A stretch of DNA of 54,474 nucleotides from Streptacidiphilus carbonis (GCF_000787775.1 NZ_BBPM01000018.1:73614-128087), one strand, 5' to 3'. Counted from the stretch's first letter, positions 19,404 to 29,399 are shown. Notes: generated by a model from the sequence alone, not told the origin. Numbers and translations: made by a program.

Positions 19404-20590
19404 CCGCCCTCCGTCGCCCCGGTGTACCGCCGCGGGACCCGCGCCCCGATCCGGGTGACGATCTCGTAGGAGATCGTCCCGCAGGCCGCGGCCCAGTCCT
19501 CGGCGGTGGGCTCGCCCCGGTCGCCGGGGCCGAAGAGCACCGCCAGGTCGCCGACCTCGGCGCGGTCGCCGCCCAGGTCCAGCACGAACTGGTCCATCGC
19601 GACCCGTCCGGCGACGGTGCGCCACTTGCCGCCGAGCCAGACCGGCCCGGTTCCGCTGCCGTGCCGGGGGACGCCGTCCGCGTAGCCGACCGGGACCAGC
19701 GCGAGCGTGGTCTCGCCGGGGGTGGTGTAGGTGTGGCCGTAGCTGACGCCGTGTCCGGCCGGGACCGTCTTCACCTGCGCCAGCCGGGCCTGAAGGGTCA
19801 TCACCGGACGCAGCCCGAAGTCGGCCGGCCCGCCCACCTCGGGCACCGGGGACAGGCCGTACTGCGCCAGCCCGGCCCGGACCAGGTCGAAGTGGGCCTC
19901 CGGCATCAGCAGGGTGGCCGGGGAGTTGGCGAGATGGCGTACCTCGGGGCGCAGCCCGGCGGCCTCGGCGACCGTCAGGGCCTCGCGGAAGGCCGCGAGT
20001 TGGGCCTCGTTGGCGGGGTTGCCCGGCTCGTCGGCGCAGGCGAAGTGGGACCAGACCCCGGCGACGGTGAGCAGCCCCTCGGCCTCCGCGGCGCGGGCCG
20101 CGGCCACCAGGGCCGGCCAGTCGTGCGGCTGGGCGCCGTTGCGGCCCAGGCCGGTGTCGGCCTTGAGGTGGATCCTGGCCGGCCGCCCGGCGGCCCGCAC
20201 CGCGGCCACGACCTCGCGCAGGGCCCACTCGCCGCTGACCGAGATGTCGACGTCGGCGGCGACGGCCTGCTCCCAGGGCCCGTCGGGGGTCCACAGCCAG
20301 CAGAGCACCCTGGCCCGGTCGGCGGTGATCCCGGCCGCGCGCAGCGCCAGGGCCTCCTCGGGGGTGGCCGTGCCCAGCCAGGTCACCCCGGCGTCCAGCG
20401 CCGCCAGGGCGCACGGCACCAGCCCGTGGCCGTAGGCGTCGGCCTTGACCACGGACATGACCGCGGCCGACCCGGTACGGGCCCGGAGGGCAGCGAGGTT
20501 CCCCCGCAGCGCGGCCAGGTCGATCAGGGCCTCGGCACGCGTCGCGGCTCGGCGGTCCGGGGCGTCGCTCCCGGGAAGGTTGGAGTCCAT
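19400..20590 (-). CDS. alr: Alanine racemase
   Basis: It converts L-alanine to D-alanine for peptidoglycan precursors using PLP. The 396-residue protein has the PLP lysine K49 in VVKADAYGHG, the HLANSPATLL region, the second catalytic base tyrosine in GVSYGHTY, and GRVAMDQFVLDLG near the C-terminus. It lies in a minus-strand run behind acpS, the NAD(P)HX repair gene and an L,D-transpeptidase, and overlaps the hydrolase gene. D-Ala made here also feeds the donor stems used by transpeptidases. Confidence 0.98.
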   Translation of the reverse strand: MDSNLPGSDAPDRRAATRAEALIDLAALRGNLAALRARTGSAAVMSVVKADAYGHGLVPCALAALDAGVTWLGTATPEEALALRAAGITADRARVLCWLWTPDGPWEQAVAADVDISVSGEWALREVVAAVRAAGRPARIHLKADTGLGRNGAQPHDWPALVAAARAAEAEGLLTVAGVWSHFACADEPGNPANEAQLAAFREALTVAEAAGLRPEVRHLANSPATLLMPEAHFDLVRAGLAQYGLSPVPEVGGPADFGLRPVMTLQARLAQVKTVPAGHGVSYGHTYTTPGETTLALVPVGYADGVPRHGSGTGPVWLGGKWRTVAGRVAMDQFVLDLGGDRAEVGDLAVLFGPGDRGEPTAEDWAAACGTISYEIVTRIGARVPRRYTGATEGG

Positions 20591-20660
20591 TGCCGGACAT
20601 TGTCCCAGACCCGGGCGCGCGGCCGGACTCCCGTTCCCGGGGAGGCCGCCGCGGCCGGGC

Positions 20661-21257
20661 TCAGGTGCCCGGCTTGCGGCCGAAGACCTCGACCGGGTCG
20701 TGCAGCCTGAGCACGCCCCACAGCCTGCGCGCGTCCCAGCTGCTCAGATTGACGCAGCCGTGCGAGCCGGGCGGGGCGGACATCGGCTCCTGGACGGCGT
20801 GGAAGGCCTCGCCGCCGGAGAAGAACTGGCTGTACGGCATGGCCACGCCGCCGTAGAGCGACGACAGATGGTGCCGGTCGCGCCAGTACACGTGCCACAA
20901 CCCGGTACGGGTCGCATAGCCCCTGCGGCCGGTCCTGACCGGGACCGGGCCGAAGAGCAGCTTCCTGCCGTCCTGCACCCACATCCGCTGGTGGGTGAGG
21001 TCCACGCAGGCGATCCGGCCCATGGCGGTGGGACACCGGCCGGACGCACCGGGAGCGGCGGCCTGCGCCGGCGCCCCGCCGGTCGCCACGATCCCGGCCG
21101 CGGTCACCGCCGCCGCCGCGAGCAGCACTCCCGCCCGCAGCACTCCAACCCGCGGCACTCCCGCCCGCAGCACCCTGGTCAGCTGCAGCAAGCCCTCACC
21201 CTTCCCTGGCCCGCCGTCCGCCGGAGCCGACAAACCGTCATGCTCCGCCGGAGGCAC
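20661..21257 (-). CDS. L,D-transpeptidase (YkuD family), secreted
   Basis: A short exported enzyme with a signal region (about 30-66, ending GAPAQAAA) and a YkuD domain. Catalytic residues are visible: FH with H153, and SHGCVN with nucleophile C168. Such enzymes make 3-3 crosslinks or attach proteins to peptidoglycan. The GTG start at 21257 has no clear ribosome site, and the first 25 residues are atypical for a signal peptide; a downstream GTG or TTG near residue 23-29 is possible. It is 39 bases after the NAD(P)HX repair gene and 70 before alr, so likely co-transcribed. Confidence 0.9.
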   Translation of the reverse strand: MPPAEHDGLSAPADGGPGKGEGLLQLTRVLRAGVPRVGVLRAGVLLAAAAVTAAGIVATGGAPAQAAAPGASGRCPTAMGRIACVDLTHQRMWVQDGRKLLFGPVPVRTGRRGYATRTGLWHVYWRDRHHLSSLYGGVAMPYSQFFSGGEAFHAVQEPMSAPPGSHGCVNLSSWDARRLWGVLRLHDPVEVFGRKPGT

Positions 21258-21296
21258 TGATGTTCTGATCCGGACAGCTCTTCCGGACAGTACGGA

Positions 21297-22796
21297 TCAA
21301 ACCGTCTCGAACACCCCGCGCCACGCCGCAGTAAGCGCCGCGGCCACCTCCGTCGCGGTGACCGGCCCCGCGCCGACGGTGCGCGCCGCCAGGCCGTGCA
21401 GATAGGCCGCCACCGAGCCGGCGTCGAGCGGCGTCAGTCCGGCCGCCAGCAGCGACCCGGCCAGCCCGGAGAGGACGTCGCCGCTGCCCGCGGTGGCCAG
21501 CCAGGGCGTACCGGTCGGATTGACCCGCACCGGCGCCGCCGGGTCCGGTCCCGCCACCACCGTGGTCGAGCCCTTGAGCAGCACCGTGCAGCCGTACAGC
21601 TCCGCGATCCTGCGGGCATGGCCGATCCGCGCCGCCTCGACCTGTTCCCGGGTCGCCTCGACCCCGGCCCCGGCCAGCAGCGCCACCGCCTCCCCCGCGT
21701 GCGGGGTCAGCAGCAGATCGGCGCGCGGCGCGGCGCCGCTGCGCGCCAGCAGCCGCAGCCCGTCCGCGTCCACCAGCACCGGCACGCCCGCTTCCAGCGC
21801 CTCGTCCAGGGTCCGCTGCGCCTCCTCGCCGTCCGACAGACCGGGGCCGACCACCCAGGCCTGCACCCGGCCCGCGTCCTTCGGTCCGCCCCTGCTCACC
21901 AGCGTCTCCGGATGGGCCCGGACCACCTCCTCGGCCACCGCCGCCGGGCCGGCGAAGCGCACCGCCCCGGCGCCGCCGTGCAACGCGGACGAGACCGCGA
22001 GCACGGCCGCGCCCGGGTAGCGCTCCGAGCCGGCCGCGACGCCGACCACACCGCGCCGGTACTTGTCGCTCTCGGCCGAGGGCCGCGGCAGCAGCGCGGC
22101 GACATCCGCGTGCTGCAGCGCCTGCACCGCGGCCGGGCCCGGCTCGATCCCGATCTCCACCAGCCGCACCACGCCCGCGTACTGCGCCCCCGGGTCCACC
22201 AGCAGTCCCGGCTTGTGCGTGCCGAAGGTCACCGTCACCGTGGCGCGCACGGCCGCTCCCGCGACCTCGCCGGTGTCCGCGTCCACCCCGCTGGGCAGGT
22301 CCACGGCCACCACCGGGACCCCGGCCAGCCGCACCGCCCGCAGATACGGCAGTGCGGCATCGCGCAGACCGCCGCGGCCGCCGATCCCCACGATTCCGTC
22401 GACCACCAGGGCGGCCCGGCCGATCTCGGCCGACCCCTCGTCCTGATCCTCCGTCACCACGCCCCCGGCCGAGTGGAAGGCCGCCAGCCCGGCGCCGTGG
22501 GCCTTCTCCGGCGCCAGCAGCACCGCAGTCACCCGGGCTCCGCGCGCCGCCAGCCGCGCCCCGGCGAACAGGGCGTCACCACCGTTGTCACCACTGCCGA
22601 CCAGCAGCGCCACCCGACTGCCGTACACCTTGGCACGGCCCACTGACATCCCCCGGTCCGAGCCCCCCACCAGCAGTTCCACGCAGGTGGCCGCCAGTCC
22701 GGCCGCCGCCCGCTGCATCAGCGCGCCCTCGGGCAGCCGCCGCATCAGCGCGCCCTCCGCCGCCCGTACCCGCTCCACCGTGTGCGCACAACGCAT
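21297..22796 (-). CDS. nnr: Bifunctional NAD(P)H-hydrate epimerase / ADP-dependent dehydratase
   Basis: This two-domain metabolite-repair enzyme restores damaged NAD(P)HX. Residues 1 to about 215 form the epimerase (YjeF-N) with VALLVGSGDNGGDALFAGARLA and VVAVDLPSGVDADTGEV. The rest is the ribokinase-like dehydratase with LLTPHAGEAVALL, VLLKGSTTVV and the nucleotide site TAGSGDVLSGLAGSLL. At 499 residues it is standard for a fused protein. The ATG at 22796 with GAGGAG upstream gives the family start MRCAHTVERVRAAE; the frame is open to 22895 without similarity. It follows acpS by 35 bases. Confidence 0.96.
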   Translation of the reverse strand: MRCAHTVERVRAAEGALMRRLPEGALMQRAAAGLAATCVELLVGGSDRGMSVGRAKVYGSRVALLVGSGDNGGDALFAGARLAARGARVTAVLLAPEKAHGAGLAAFHSAGGVVTEDQDEGSAEIGRAALVVDGIVGIGGRGGLRDAALPYLRAVRLAGVPVVAVDLPSGVDADTGEVAGAAVRATVTVTFGTHKPGLLVDPGAQYAGVVRLVEIGIEPGPAAVQALQHADVAALLPRPSAESDKYRRGVVGVAAGSERYPGAAVLAVSSALHGGAGAVRFAGPAAVAEEVVRAHPETLVSRGGPKDAGRVQAWVVGPGLSDGEEAQRTLDEALEAGVPVLVDADGLRLLARSGAAPRADLLLTPHAGEAVALLAGAGVEATREQVEAARIGHARRIAELYGCTVLLKGSTTVVAGPDPAAPVRVNPTGTPWLATAGSGDVLSGLAGSLLAAGLTPLDAGSVAAYLHGLAARTVGAGPVTATEVAAALTAAWRGVFETV

Positions 22797-22831
22797 GACC
22801 CACTCCTCAGCAGCCCTGGGGCACGTCCGCC

Positions 22832-23200
22832 CTAGCCCTCGGCGATCACCACCGCCGACGCTACGCCCGCGTCGTGGCTCAGCGAGAGATGCCACGAACG
22901 CACGCCCAGTGCGTCGGCCCGCGCCGCCACCGTGCCGCGCACGGCCAGCGTCGGACGGCCGGAGGGCTCGGTGCTCACCTCCGCGTCCGTCCAGGACATC
23001 CCGCCCGGCGCACCGAGCGCCTTGGCCAGCGCCTCCTTGGCCGCGAACCGCGCCGCCAGCGAGGCGCCGCCGCGCCGCTCCCCGCTCGGCAGCAGCAGTT
23101 CGGCCTCGGTGAACAGCCGCTCGGCCAGGCTCGGCGTCCGCAGCAGCGACGCCTCGAAGCGGGCGATCTCCGCCACGTCGATGCCGACCCCGATGATCAT
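22832..23200 (-). CDS. acpS: Holo-[acyl-carrier-protein] synthase
   Basis: It transfers 4'-phosphopantetheine from CoA to the fatty-acid acyl carrier protein. The 122-residue protein shows [16 protein letters not shown] (metal Asp) and the family motif [12 protein letters not shown]. It is the first gene of the long minus-strand run, diverging from the SARP-like regulator across 183 bases. Confidence 0.97.
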   Translation of the reverse strand: MIIGVGIDVAEIARFEASLLRTPSLAERLFTEAELLLPSGERRGGASLAARFAAKEALAKALGAPGGMSWTDAEVSTEPSGRPTLAVRGTVAARADALGVRSWHLSLSHDAGVASAVVIAEG

Positions 23201-23383
23201 TCTCAGCTCCTCGTCCCCGCCGGCGGCAGGGTCAACCCATGGTGCACCACCCGGCCCCGGCGCAGGTCCCCGCCGCCGGCCACGGCGTCACGCCGGGGTG
23301 CGGGGGTGCGGGGTGCGGGAGGCAAGGGGGTCGCCCCCCGGAAGGTGGGGGCGGCGCCGTCCGGTTGCCTGGACAATGGGCGG

Positions 23384-26300
23384 GTGCGGATACAGCTGCT
23401 CGGACCCTTCCAGGTCACCGGCCCGGCCGGTGACCCTGTCGAGCTCGTCGGCGCCCGGACGCGGGTCCTGCTCACCGCGCTGGCGCTGGAGGCCGGACGG
23501 GCCGTGTCGGCGGCGGCCCTGACCGGGGTGCTCTGGCCGGGCGCGTCCCCGGCCAACCCGGCCAACGCACTGCAGGCCCTGGTCTCCCGGCTGCGCTCGA
23601 CCCTCGGCCGCGACCTGGTGGCCGCGGCCCCGCAGGGCTACCGGCTGGCGCTGGACCCCGGCCAGGTCGACGCGCTGCGCTTCCAGCAGTTGCTCAGGGG
23701 CGGTCCGTCCGCCGAACGGCTCAGCGCGGCCCTCGACCTCTGGCGAGGCCCGGCGCTCGCCGACGTCCCGGGCTTCGAGGACACCGCCGCCCGGCTGGAG
23801 TCGCTGCGCGACAGTGCCCGCGAGGACCTCTTCGAGGCCCGCATCGCCGCAGGCCGGGGTGCGGAGGTCTGCGCCGAGCTGGCCGCCCTCAGCGCAGCGG
23901 CCCCGCTCCGGGACCGCCCCCGGGCCCTGCTGATGCGCGCCCTGCACCAGGCCGGCCGCAGCGCCGAAGCCCTCACCGTCTACGAGCAGGGCCGCGCGCT
24001 GCTCGCCGACGAACTGGGCGCCGACCCCTCCCCGCTGCTCAGGCAGGCCCATCAGGCCGTGCTCACCGCCGGGCAGCCGGACCCGACGCCGCCGTCCTCC
24101 GGCCGGAACCCGCAGCCGACCGTGAGTGCGGCACCGGCACCTGCACCGGCACCGGACCCGTCCCACGCCGCCGCCGCGCCACCGGCCGCCCCGCGGCTGC
24201 CCGCCCAGCTCACCAGCTTCCTCGGCCGCGACGACGATCTCGCCGCCGTCGCGGAGGCGCTGCGGAACACCCGGCTGGTCACCCTCACCGGCCCCGGCGG
24301 AGCCGGCAAGACCCGGCTCTCGCTGGAAGCCGCCGCCCGGCACCACGCCCCGGTCCGGCTGGTGGAGCTCGCTCCCGTCGCCCACCCCGGCGACCTGCCG
24401 TCCACCCTGCTCACCGCGCTGCAGCTGCGCGAGTCCCTGGGCGCCCAGCGGCCCGGTCCGCACGCCCCGCATCCGCTGGGCGAGGCGGTCGACCGGATCG
24501 TCGACTCGCTGGGGGCCCGGGAGCTGCTCATCGTCCTGGACAACTGCGAGCACCTGGTCGACGCCGCCGCCGACCTCTCCGCCCGGCTGCTGGCCGGCTG
24601 TCCGGGCCTGCGCATCCTCGCCACCAGCCGGGAGCCGCTGGGTATCACCGGCGAGCAGCAGTACCCGGTGCTGCCGCTGGCGTTCCCCACCGCGCCGCAG
24701 CACACCGGCCCGCAGTACACCGGCCCGCAGCGCACCGGCCCTCTGCACACCGGCCCTCTGCACACCGGCCCGCAGCCGGAACCGGTGCTGACGGTGGAAC
24801 AGGCATTGGCCTTCCCCGCCGTGCGGCTGTTCCAGGAGCGCGCCGCGGCCGTCCGCGCCGGGTTCCGGCTGACCGCGGCCGACCTGCCGCCGGTCATCGC
24901 GGTCTGCCAGGCCCTGGACGGGCAGCCGCTGGCCCTGGAACTGGCCGCCGCCCGGATCAGCAGCCTCTCCCCCACCCAGATCTCCGACCGGCTGGCCGGA
25001 CGCTTCCAACTGCTCACCGGCGGCAGCAGGACCGCGCTGCCGCGCCACCGCACCCTGCGCGCGGTGGTGGACTGGAGCTGGGACCTGCTGGAGAAGCCCG
25101 AGCGCTCGCTGCTGGCCCGGATGTCCGTCTTCTCCGGCGGCGCCGAACTGGAGACCGTCGAACAGGTCTGCAGCTCCGCCGAGCTGACCGCGGATCAGGT
25201 CCTGGACGGACTCGCCTCCCTGGTCGACAAGTCGCTGGTGGTGCACACCTCCTCGGGCCGCTACCGGCTGCTGGAGACCATCAAGGCCTACGCTGCGGAG
25301 AAGCTCGCCCAGGAGGACGGTGCGGTCGCCGCGACCCGGACCGCGCACGCCGCGCACTTCACCGAGCTCGCCGAGACCGGCGAGCCCAGGCTCTACGGCC
25401 CCGGGCAGGTCGACTGGCTGGCCCGTTTCCTGGCGGAGCACGAGAACCTGGTCTCGGCGCTGCGCTGGTCGGTGGAGCAGGGCGACGCGGAGACCGCGGT
25501 GCGGCTGGTCGCGGCGATGGGCTGGTACCTGTGGCGGCGCGGCGAGCGCGGCGAGAACCTGCCGCTGGTGCACGCCGCGCTCGCGCTGCCCGCGGACGGA
25601 GTGCCGTTGCTGCCGCGCACCGTGGCCCACGGCATCACCGCCCTCTACAGCCTGGACACCAACTGGGACCCGGAGCCGGCCCTCGCGCTGATGCGCCAGG
25701 CCATGGCCCTGCGCACCGAGCTCGACGACCCCTTCGCCCATCCGCTGCTGCCGCTGCTGGACATCATGGACGCCATGTTCAGCCAGCGGGACTGGCGCAT
25801 CATCGGCCTCACCGAAGCGCTGTTCGAGGCGCCGGACCCCTGGGTCCGGGCGACCGCGCACCTCTTCATGGGCTACGCCCTGCAGAACGAGGGCCGCCCG
25901 GAAGAGGCCGACGAGCACCTCCGGAACGCCACCGAGCGCTTCGAGGCGGTCGGCGACCTGTGGGGGCAGTCCTTCGCCAGCGCCGGCCGGGCCGAGCTGG
26001 CCCAGTGGCGCGGCGACGGCGCAGAGGCCGTGCGGCTCTGGGAACTGGCCATCAGCATGGAGGAGGAGATGGGCGTCAGCGCCGACTCCGCCGACTACCG
26101 GGCCCGGCTGCTCTCGGCCCGCCGGGTGGGGCAGCCGCTGGACGACCGGACCCTGGCCGCCATGGAGAGCGAGGCGGAGGCCGCCATGCGGGACAGCTCC
26201 TGGCAGGTGGTGCTGACCACGCGGATGGCCCTGGCCGACGCCTACCGCAGGCTGGGCCGGGCCGAGCGGGCCCGGGACACGATGGCGCAGGTGGTGGACG

Positions 26301-26734
26301 CGGTCGGCGCCAGGCCCCATGCCGTCCCGCAGATGACCACGATCCTCCGCACGGCGCTGGCCCAGATCGAGCTCGCCGACGGCAGCCTGGACCTGGCCGA
26401 GGAACAGCTGCGCACCGCCGTCGCCGCCACCGTCGGCTTCTACGACGGCCCGATCATGGCGCTGGCCGTGCAGGGCTGGGCCGAGCTGGCCCTGCGGCGC
26501 GGCGACGCGGCCCGCGCCGCGGAGCTGATGGGCGCCGCGCACACCCTGCGGGGCATGCCGGACCACTCCTCCCCCGACGTCGCCCGGATCACCCGCGAGG
26601 CCTCGGCCCAGCTCGGCGAGGAGGCCTTCGCGCGGGCCTACGAACGCGGACGCGCCACCCCGAGGGAGGACATGTTCGCCTCGTTCGGGGTGGCCGTGGA
26701 AGGTTCGACGTCCGCCCCGCAGCCCGGTGCCTGA
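23384..26734 (+). CDS. Large AfsR/SARP-type transcriptional regulator with NTPase and TPR-like domains
   Basis: The 1116-residue protein begins with an OmpR-type winged helix (1-90, VRIQLLGPFQVTGP...LTGVLWPG). The bacterial activation domain spans about 95-235. A Pro/Ala linker leads to an NB-ARC/STAND-like ATPase with Walker A GPGGAGKT (303-310), LIVLDNCEHLV and RILATSREPLGI. The C-terminal half is helical and repeat-like, consistent with TPRs. Five copies of a pentapeptide (PQHTG-like, 438-462) sit in the ATPase region. Such proteins switch on genes, often for secondary metabolism, when a ligand triggers ATP-dependent assembly. GTG 23384 has no clear ribosome site and may be leaderless. It is not next to a biosynthetic cluster here. 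Confidence 0.9.
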   Translation: MRIQLLGPFQVTGPAGDPVELVGARTRVLLTALALEAGRAVSAAALTGVLWPGASPANPANALQALVSRLRSTLGRDLVAAAPQGYRLALDPGQVDALRFQQLLRGGPSAERLSAALDLWRGPALADVPGFEDTAARLESLRDSAREDLFEARIAAGRGAEVCAELAALSAAAPLRDRPRALLMRALHQAGRSAEALTVYEQGRALLADELGADPSPLLRQAHQAVLTAGQPDPTPPSSGRNPQPTVSAAPAPAPAPDPSHAAAAPPAAPRLPAQLTSFLGRDDDLAAVAEALRNTRLVTLTGPGGAGKTRLSLEAAARHHAPVRLVELAPVAHPGDLPSTLLTALQLRESLGAQRPGPHAPHPLGEAVDRIVDSLGARELLIVLDNCEHLVDAAADLSARLLAGCPGLRILATSREPLGITGEQQYPVLPLAFPTAPQHTGPQYTGPQRTGPLHTGPLHTGPQPEPVLTVEQALAFPAVRLFQERAAAVRAGFRLTAADLPPVIAVCQALDGQPLALELAAARISSLSPTQISDRLAGRFQLLTGGSRTALPRHRTLRAVVDWSWDLLEKPERSLLARMSVFSGGAELETVEQVCSSAELTADQVLDGLASLVDKSLVVHTSSGRYRLLETIKAYAAEKLAQEDGAVAATRTAHAAHFTELAETGEPRLYGPGQVDWLARFLAEHENLVSALRWSVEQGDAETAVRLVAAMGWYLWRRGERGENLPLVHAALALPADGVPLLPRTVAHGITALYSLDTNWDPEPALALMRQAMALRTELDDPFAHPLLPLLDIMDAMFSQRDWRIIGLTEALFEAPDPWVRATAHLFMGYALQNEGRPEEADEHLRNATERFEAVGDLWGQSFASAGRAELAQWRGDGAEAVRLWELAISMEEEMGVSADSADYRARLLSARRVGQPLDDRTLAAMESEAEAAMRDSSWQVVLTTRMALADAYRRLGRAERARDTMAQVVDAVGARPHAVPQMTTILRTALAQIELADGSLDLAEEQLRTAVAATVGFYDGPIMALAVQGWAELALRRGDAARAAELMGAAHTLRGMPDHSSPDVARITREASAQLGEEAFARAYERGRATPREDMFASFGVAVEGSTSAPQPGA
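24695..24769 (+). repeat. Five 15-bp tandem repeats inside the SARP-like gene
   Basis: The unit CCGCAGCACACCGGC (Pro-Gln-His-Thr-Gly) occurs five times with small changes (CCGCAG/CCTCTG start; TAC and CGC variants of CAC). Copy-number change would keep the frame. Confidence 0.9.
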
Positions 26735-26817
26735 CCGCGGCCGACGGACGGCGGCCTCAGCTGCGGCGCCATCCGCTGAGACGAATGTCTCGCCGCTGAC
26801 CGGCCGCTGACACGCAC

Positions 26818-27828
26818 GTGAACCCCACCCGCACCGACAATGGACAGGTGCCGACCACGCTGGAAGCCCAACGCCGCGCTGACGCGTCCCCCTTCGTCGA
26901 CCTCGTCCGATCGGAGTGGAGCGCGCTGCACGAGCGCACGCCCCTCCCGCTCTCCGCCGACGAGGTGGAACGGGTCCGGGGCCTCGGCGACGTCATCGAC
27001 CTCCAGGAGGTGCAGGACGTCTACCTCCCGCTGTCGCGCCTGCTCAACCTGTACGTCACCGCGACCGGGCGGCTGCGCGGGTCGCTCAACGACTTCCTCG
27101 ACAGCAACGAGCACACCCACACCCAGCCGGGCACCCCGTTCGTGATCGGCGTGGCCGGCAGCGTGGCCGTCGGCAAGTCCACGACGGCCCGGCTGCTCCA
27201 GGCGATGCTGGCCCGCTGGCCCGAGCACCCCAGGGTCGAGCTGGTCACCACCGACGGCTTCCTGCTCCCCAACGCCGAACTGCGCAGTCGCGGGCTGATG
27301 GCCCGCAAGGGGTTCCCCGAGTCCTACGACCGCCGTGCGCTGACCCGCTTCGTGGCCGACGTGAAGTCGGGCAAGGAGGAGGTCACCGCACCGGTCTACT
27401 CGCACCTGGTCTACGACATCGTCGAGGGCGAGCGGATGACGGTGCACCGCCCCGACATCCTCATCGTCGAGGGCCTCAACGTGCTCCAGCCGGCCCTCCC
27501 CGGCCTGGACGGCCGGACCCGGGTGGCGCTCGCCGACTTCTTCGACTTCTCGATCTACGTGGACGCCCGCGTGGACGACATCGAGCGGTGGTACCTGGAA
27601 CGGTTCCGCAAGCTCCGCGAGACGGCCTTCCAGGACCCCACCTCCTATTTCCGCCGCTACGCCGAGGTCCCCGAGGACGAGGCCATGGACTACGCCCGGC
27701 AACTCTGGCGCACCATCAACCGCCCCAACCTCGTCGAGAACGTGGCCCCCACCCGCGGCCGCGCCAGCCTCATCCTCCGCAAGGGCGCCGACCACAAGGT
27801 GCAGAGGGTCCGCCTGCGGAAACTGTGA
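26818..27828 (+). CDS. coaA: Pantothenate kinase, type I
   Basis: It phosphorylates pantothenate, the first and regulated step of coenzyme A synthesis, inhibited by CoA in this type. The 336-residue protein has Walker [13 protein letters not shown] (111-122), [21 protein letters not shown] and the C-terminal [16 protein letters not shown], all PanK-I marks. Start is GTG 26818. It follows the SARP-like gene by 83 bases and converges on glmM across a bidirectional hairpin. Confidence 0.97.
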   Translation: MNPTRTDNGQVPTTLEAQRRADASPFVDLVRSEWSALHERTPLPLSADEVERVRGLGDVIDLQEVQDVYLPLSRLLNLYVTATGRLRGSLNDFLDSNEHTHTQPGTPFVIGVAGSVAVGKSTTARLLQAMLARWPEHPRVELVTTDGFLLPNAELRSRGLMARKGFPESYDRRALTRFVADVKSGKEEVTAPVYSHLVYDIVEGERMTVHRPDILIVEGLNVLQPALPGLDGRTRVALADFFDFSIYVDARVDDIERWYLERFRKLRETAFQDPTSYFRRYAEVPEDEAMDYARQLWRTINRPNLVENVAPTRGRASLILRKGADHKVQRVRLRKL

Positions 27829-27839
27829 CCGTCTGCCGT

Positions 27840-27866
27840 GGCTTGTCGCGCAGTTCCCCGCGCCCC
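27840..27866 (-). repeat. Dispersed intergenic repeat, copy 3
   Basis: Read on the minus strand it begins GGGGCGCGGGGAACTGCGCG and ends ACAAGCC, the best match to the shared consensus. It forms one arm of the coaA/glmM terminator. Confidence 0.9.
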
Positions 27867-27912
27867 CATCTGGCTGCGAGCGGGCCAGTTGCACTAGCTA
27901 GGGGGCGCGGGG
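27856..27912. terminator. Bidirectional hairpin between coaA and glmM
   Basis: CCCCGCGCCCCC (27856-27867) pairs perfectly with GGGGGCGCGGGG (27901-27912), with a 33-base loop, between two convergent stops. One arm belongs to the dispersed repeat. Confidence 0.65.
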
Positions 27913-27949
27913 CTGTGCTCGATTGACAGCGTGCGCGAACAGAAACCGT

Positions 27950-29311
27950 CTACAACGGCAGAGCAGTCCGCACGACCTCAGCCAGCCGCTCCGCAACGGC
28001 ATGAACCTGCTCGATGTCCGCAGCCTCGACCATCACCCGAACCAACGGCTCAGTCCCCGAAGGCCGCAGCAACACCCGGCCGGTGGAGCCAAGTTCGGCC
28101 TCGGCCTGCGCGACAGCGCGACGCAGCGTCTCGTCCGTCGAGGCCCGCCCCTTGTCCACGCCCTTGACGTTGATCAGCACCTGCGGCAGACAGGTCATCA
28201 CCCCCGCCAGGTCCTTCAGCGGCTGCTTGGTCGCGGCGACCCTCGCCGCCAGCATCAGCCCGGTCAGCGTCCCGTCGCCGGTGGTCGCGTGGTCCAGGAA
28301 GATCACGTGCCCGGACTGCTCACCGCCCAGGTTGAACCCGTGCTGCTTCATCGACTCCAGCACATAGCGGTCCCCGACCGCGGTCTGCACCAGGTCGATC
28401 CCCTCCCGCTCCATGGCCAGCTTGAAGCCGAGGTTGGACATCACCGTGGCCACGACCGTGTTCTTGGTCAGCGTCCCGGCCTCCCGCATCGCGCAGGCCA
28501 GCACCGCCAGGATCTGGTCGCCGTCGATCTCGTTGCCCTCGGCGTCCACCGCCAGACAGCGGTCCGCGTCGCCGTCGTGGGCGATCCCCAGATCGGCCCC
28601 GTGCTCGACCACCGCCGCCCGCAGGGGGGCGAGGTGGGTGGAGCCGATGCCGTCGTTGATGTTGAGGCCGGTCGGATCGTCGCCGATGGTGTGCACCACC
28701 TCGGCCCCGGCCCGCCGGAACACCTCCGGGGAGACCCGGGCGGCCGCGCCGTGCGCACCGTCGATGACGACCTTCAGGCCGTCCAGGCGGTTCGGCAGCA
28801 CCGACAGCAGATGCTGCAGGTACTGCTCGAACCCCTCCTCATGGCTGCGGACCCGGCCCACGGCCTCGCCGGTGGGGCGGGTCCAGGCGTGCCCCTCGAA
28901 GCGCTCGTACTCGGCCTCTATGGCGTCCTCGACCGCGTCGTCGATCTTCTGCCCGCCGCGGGCGAGGAACTTGATGCCGTTGTCCGGCATCGGGTTGTGG
29001 CTCGCGGAGAGCATCACGCCCAGGTCCGCGTCCAGTACATCGGTGAGGTAGGCCACCGCCGGCGTCGGCAGCACGCCGACCTTCAGTACGTCCACCCCGC
29101 AGCTGGCCAGGCCGGCGATGACCGCGGCCTCCAGGAACTCCCCCGAGGCCCGCGGGTCGCGGCCGACCACGGCGACCGGGCGGTGCCCCTCGAACGCGCC
29201 CGCGTCCCCCAGTACGTGCGCCGCTGCCACCGAAAGGCCAAGCGCCAGCTCGGCGGTGAGATCCACGTTCGCGAGCCCGCGCACACCGTCCGTGCCAAAC
29301 AGTCGTCCCAC
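27950..29311 (-). CDS. glmM: Phosphoglucosamine mutase
   Basis: It interconverts glucosamine 6-phosphate and glucosamine 1-phosphate on the path to UDP-GlcNAc for peptidoglycan. The 453-residue protein has the phosphoserine S104 in SASHNP, the metal loop DGDADR, the sugar-binding GEQSGH and the phosphate-binding [14 protein letters not shown]. It sits downstream of the rplM-rpsI block, separated by a strong terminator. Confidence 0.98.
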   Translation of the reverse strand: MGRLFGTDGVRGLANVDLTAELALGLSVAAAHVLGDAGAFEGHRPVAVVGRDPRASGEFLEAAVIAGLASCGVDVLKVGVLPTPAVAYLTDVLDADLGVMLSASHNPMPDNGIKFLARGGQKIDDAVEDAIEAEYERFEGHAWTRPTGEAVGRVRSHEEGFEQYLQHLLSVLPNRLDGLKVVIDGAHGAAARVSPEVFRRAGAEVVHTIGDDPTGLNINDGIGSTHLAPLRAAVVEHGADLGIAHDGDADRCLAVDAEGNEIDGDQILAVLACAMREAGTLTKNTVVATVMSNLGFKLAMEREGIDLVQTAVGDRYVLESMKQHGFNLGGEQSGHVIFLDHATTGDGTLTGLMLAARVAATKQPLKDLAGVMTCLPQVLINVKGVDKGRASTDETLRRAVAQAEAELGSTGRVLLRPSGTEPLVRVMVEAADIEQVHAVAERLAEVVRTALPL

Positions 29312-29362
29312 TGCTCAATCCTCCGCCGTTCGGTCAACCAGTTTCGAGGTCCATCAACGCAG

Positions 29363-29399
29363 CACGCCCCGGGAGCACATGGTGTGCTCCCGGGGCGTG
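29363..29399 (-). terminator. Strong terminator after rpsI
   Basis: A perfect 17-bp stem (29363-29379 with 29383-29399) and a 3-base loop lie between the rpsI stop and the glmM start. Confidence 0.9.

Noticed and set aside
19404-20600. A continuous frame extending the alpha/beta hydrolase through alr (877 codons in total)
   Set aside because: The N-terminal 400 residues are a shifted reading of alr. The hydrolase has its own ATG and ribosome site at 19403.
24695-24769. Possible CRISPR-like repeat array
   Set aside because: The 15-bp units are contiguous without spacers, lie in frame within a gene, and encode a simple peptide repeat.
23288-26566. A 1092-codon minus-strand open frame opposite the SARP-like gene
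   Set aside because: Composition (Arg/Gly/Gln/Val) is that of an antisense shadow; the plus-strand frame has clear winged-helix and ATPase motifs.
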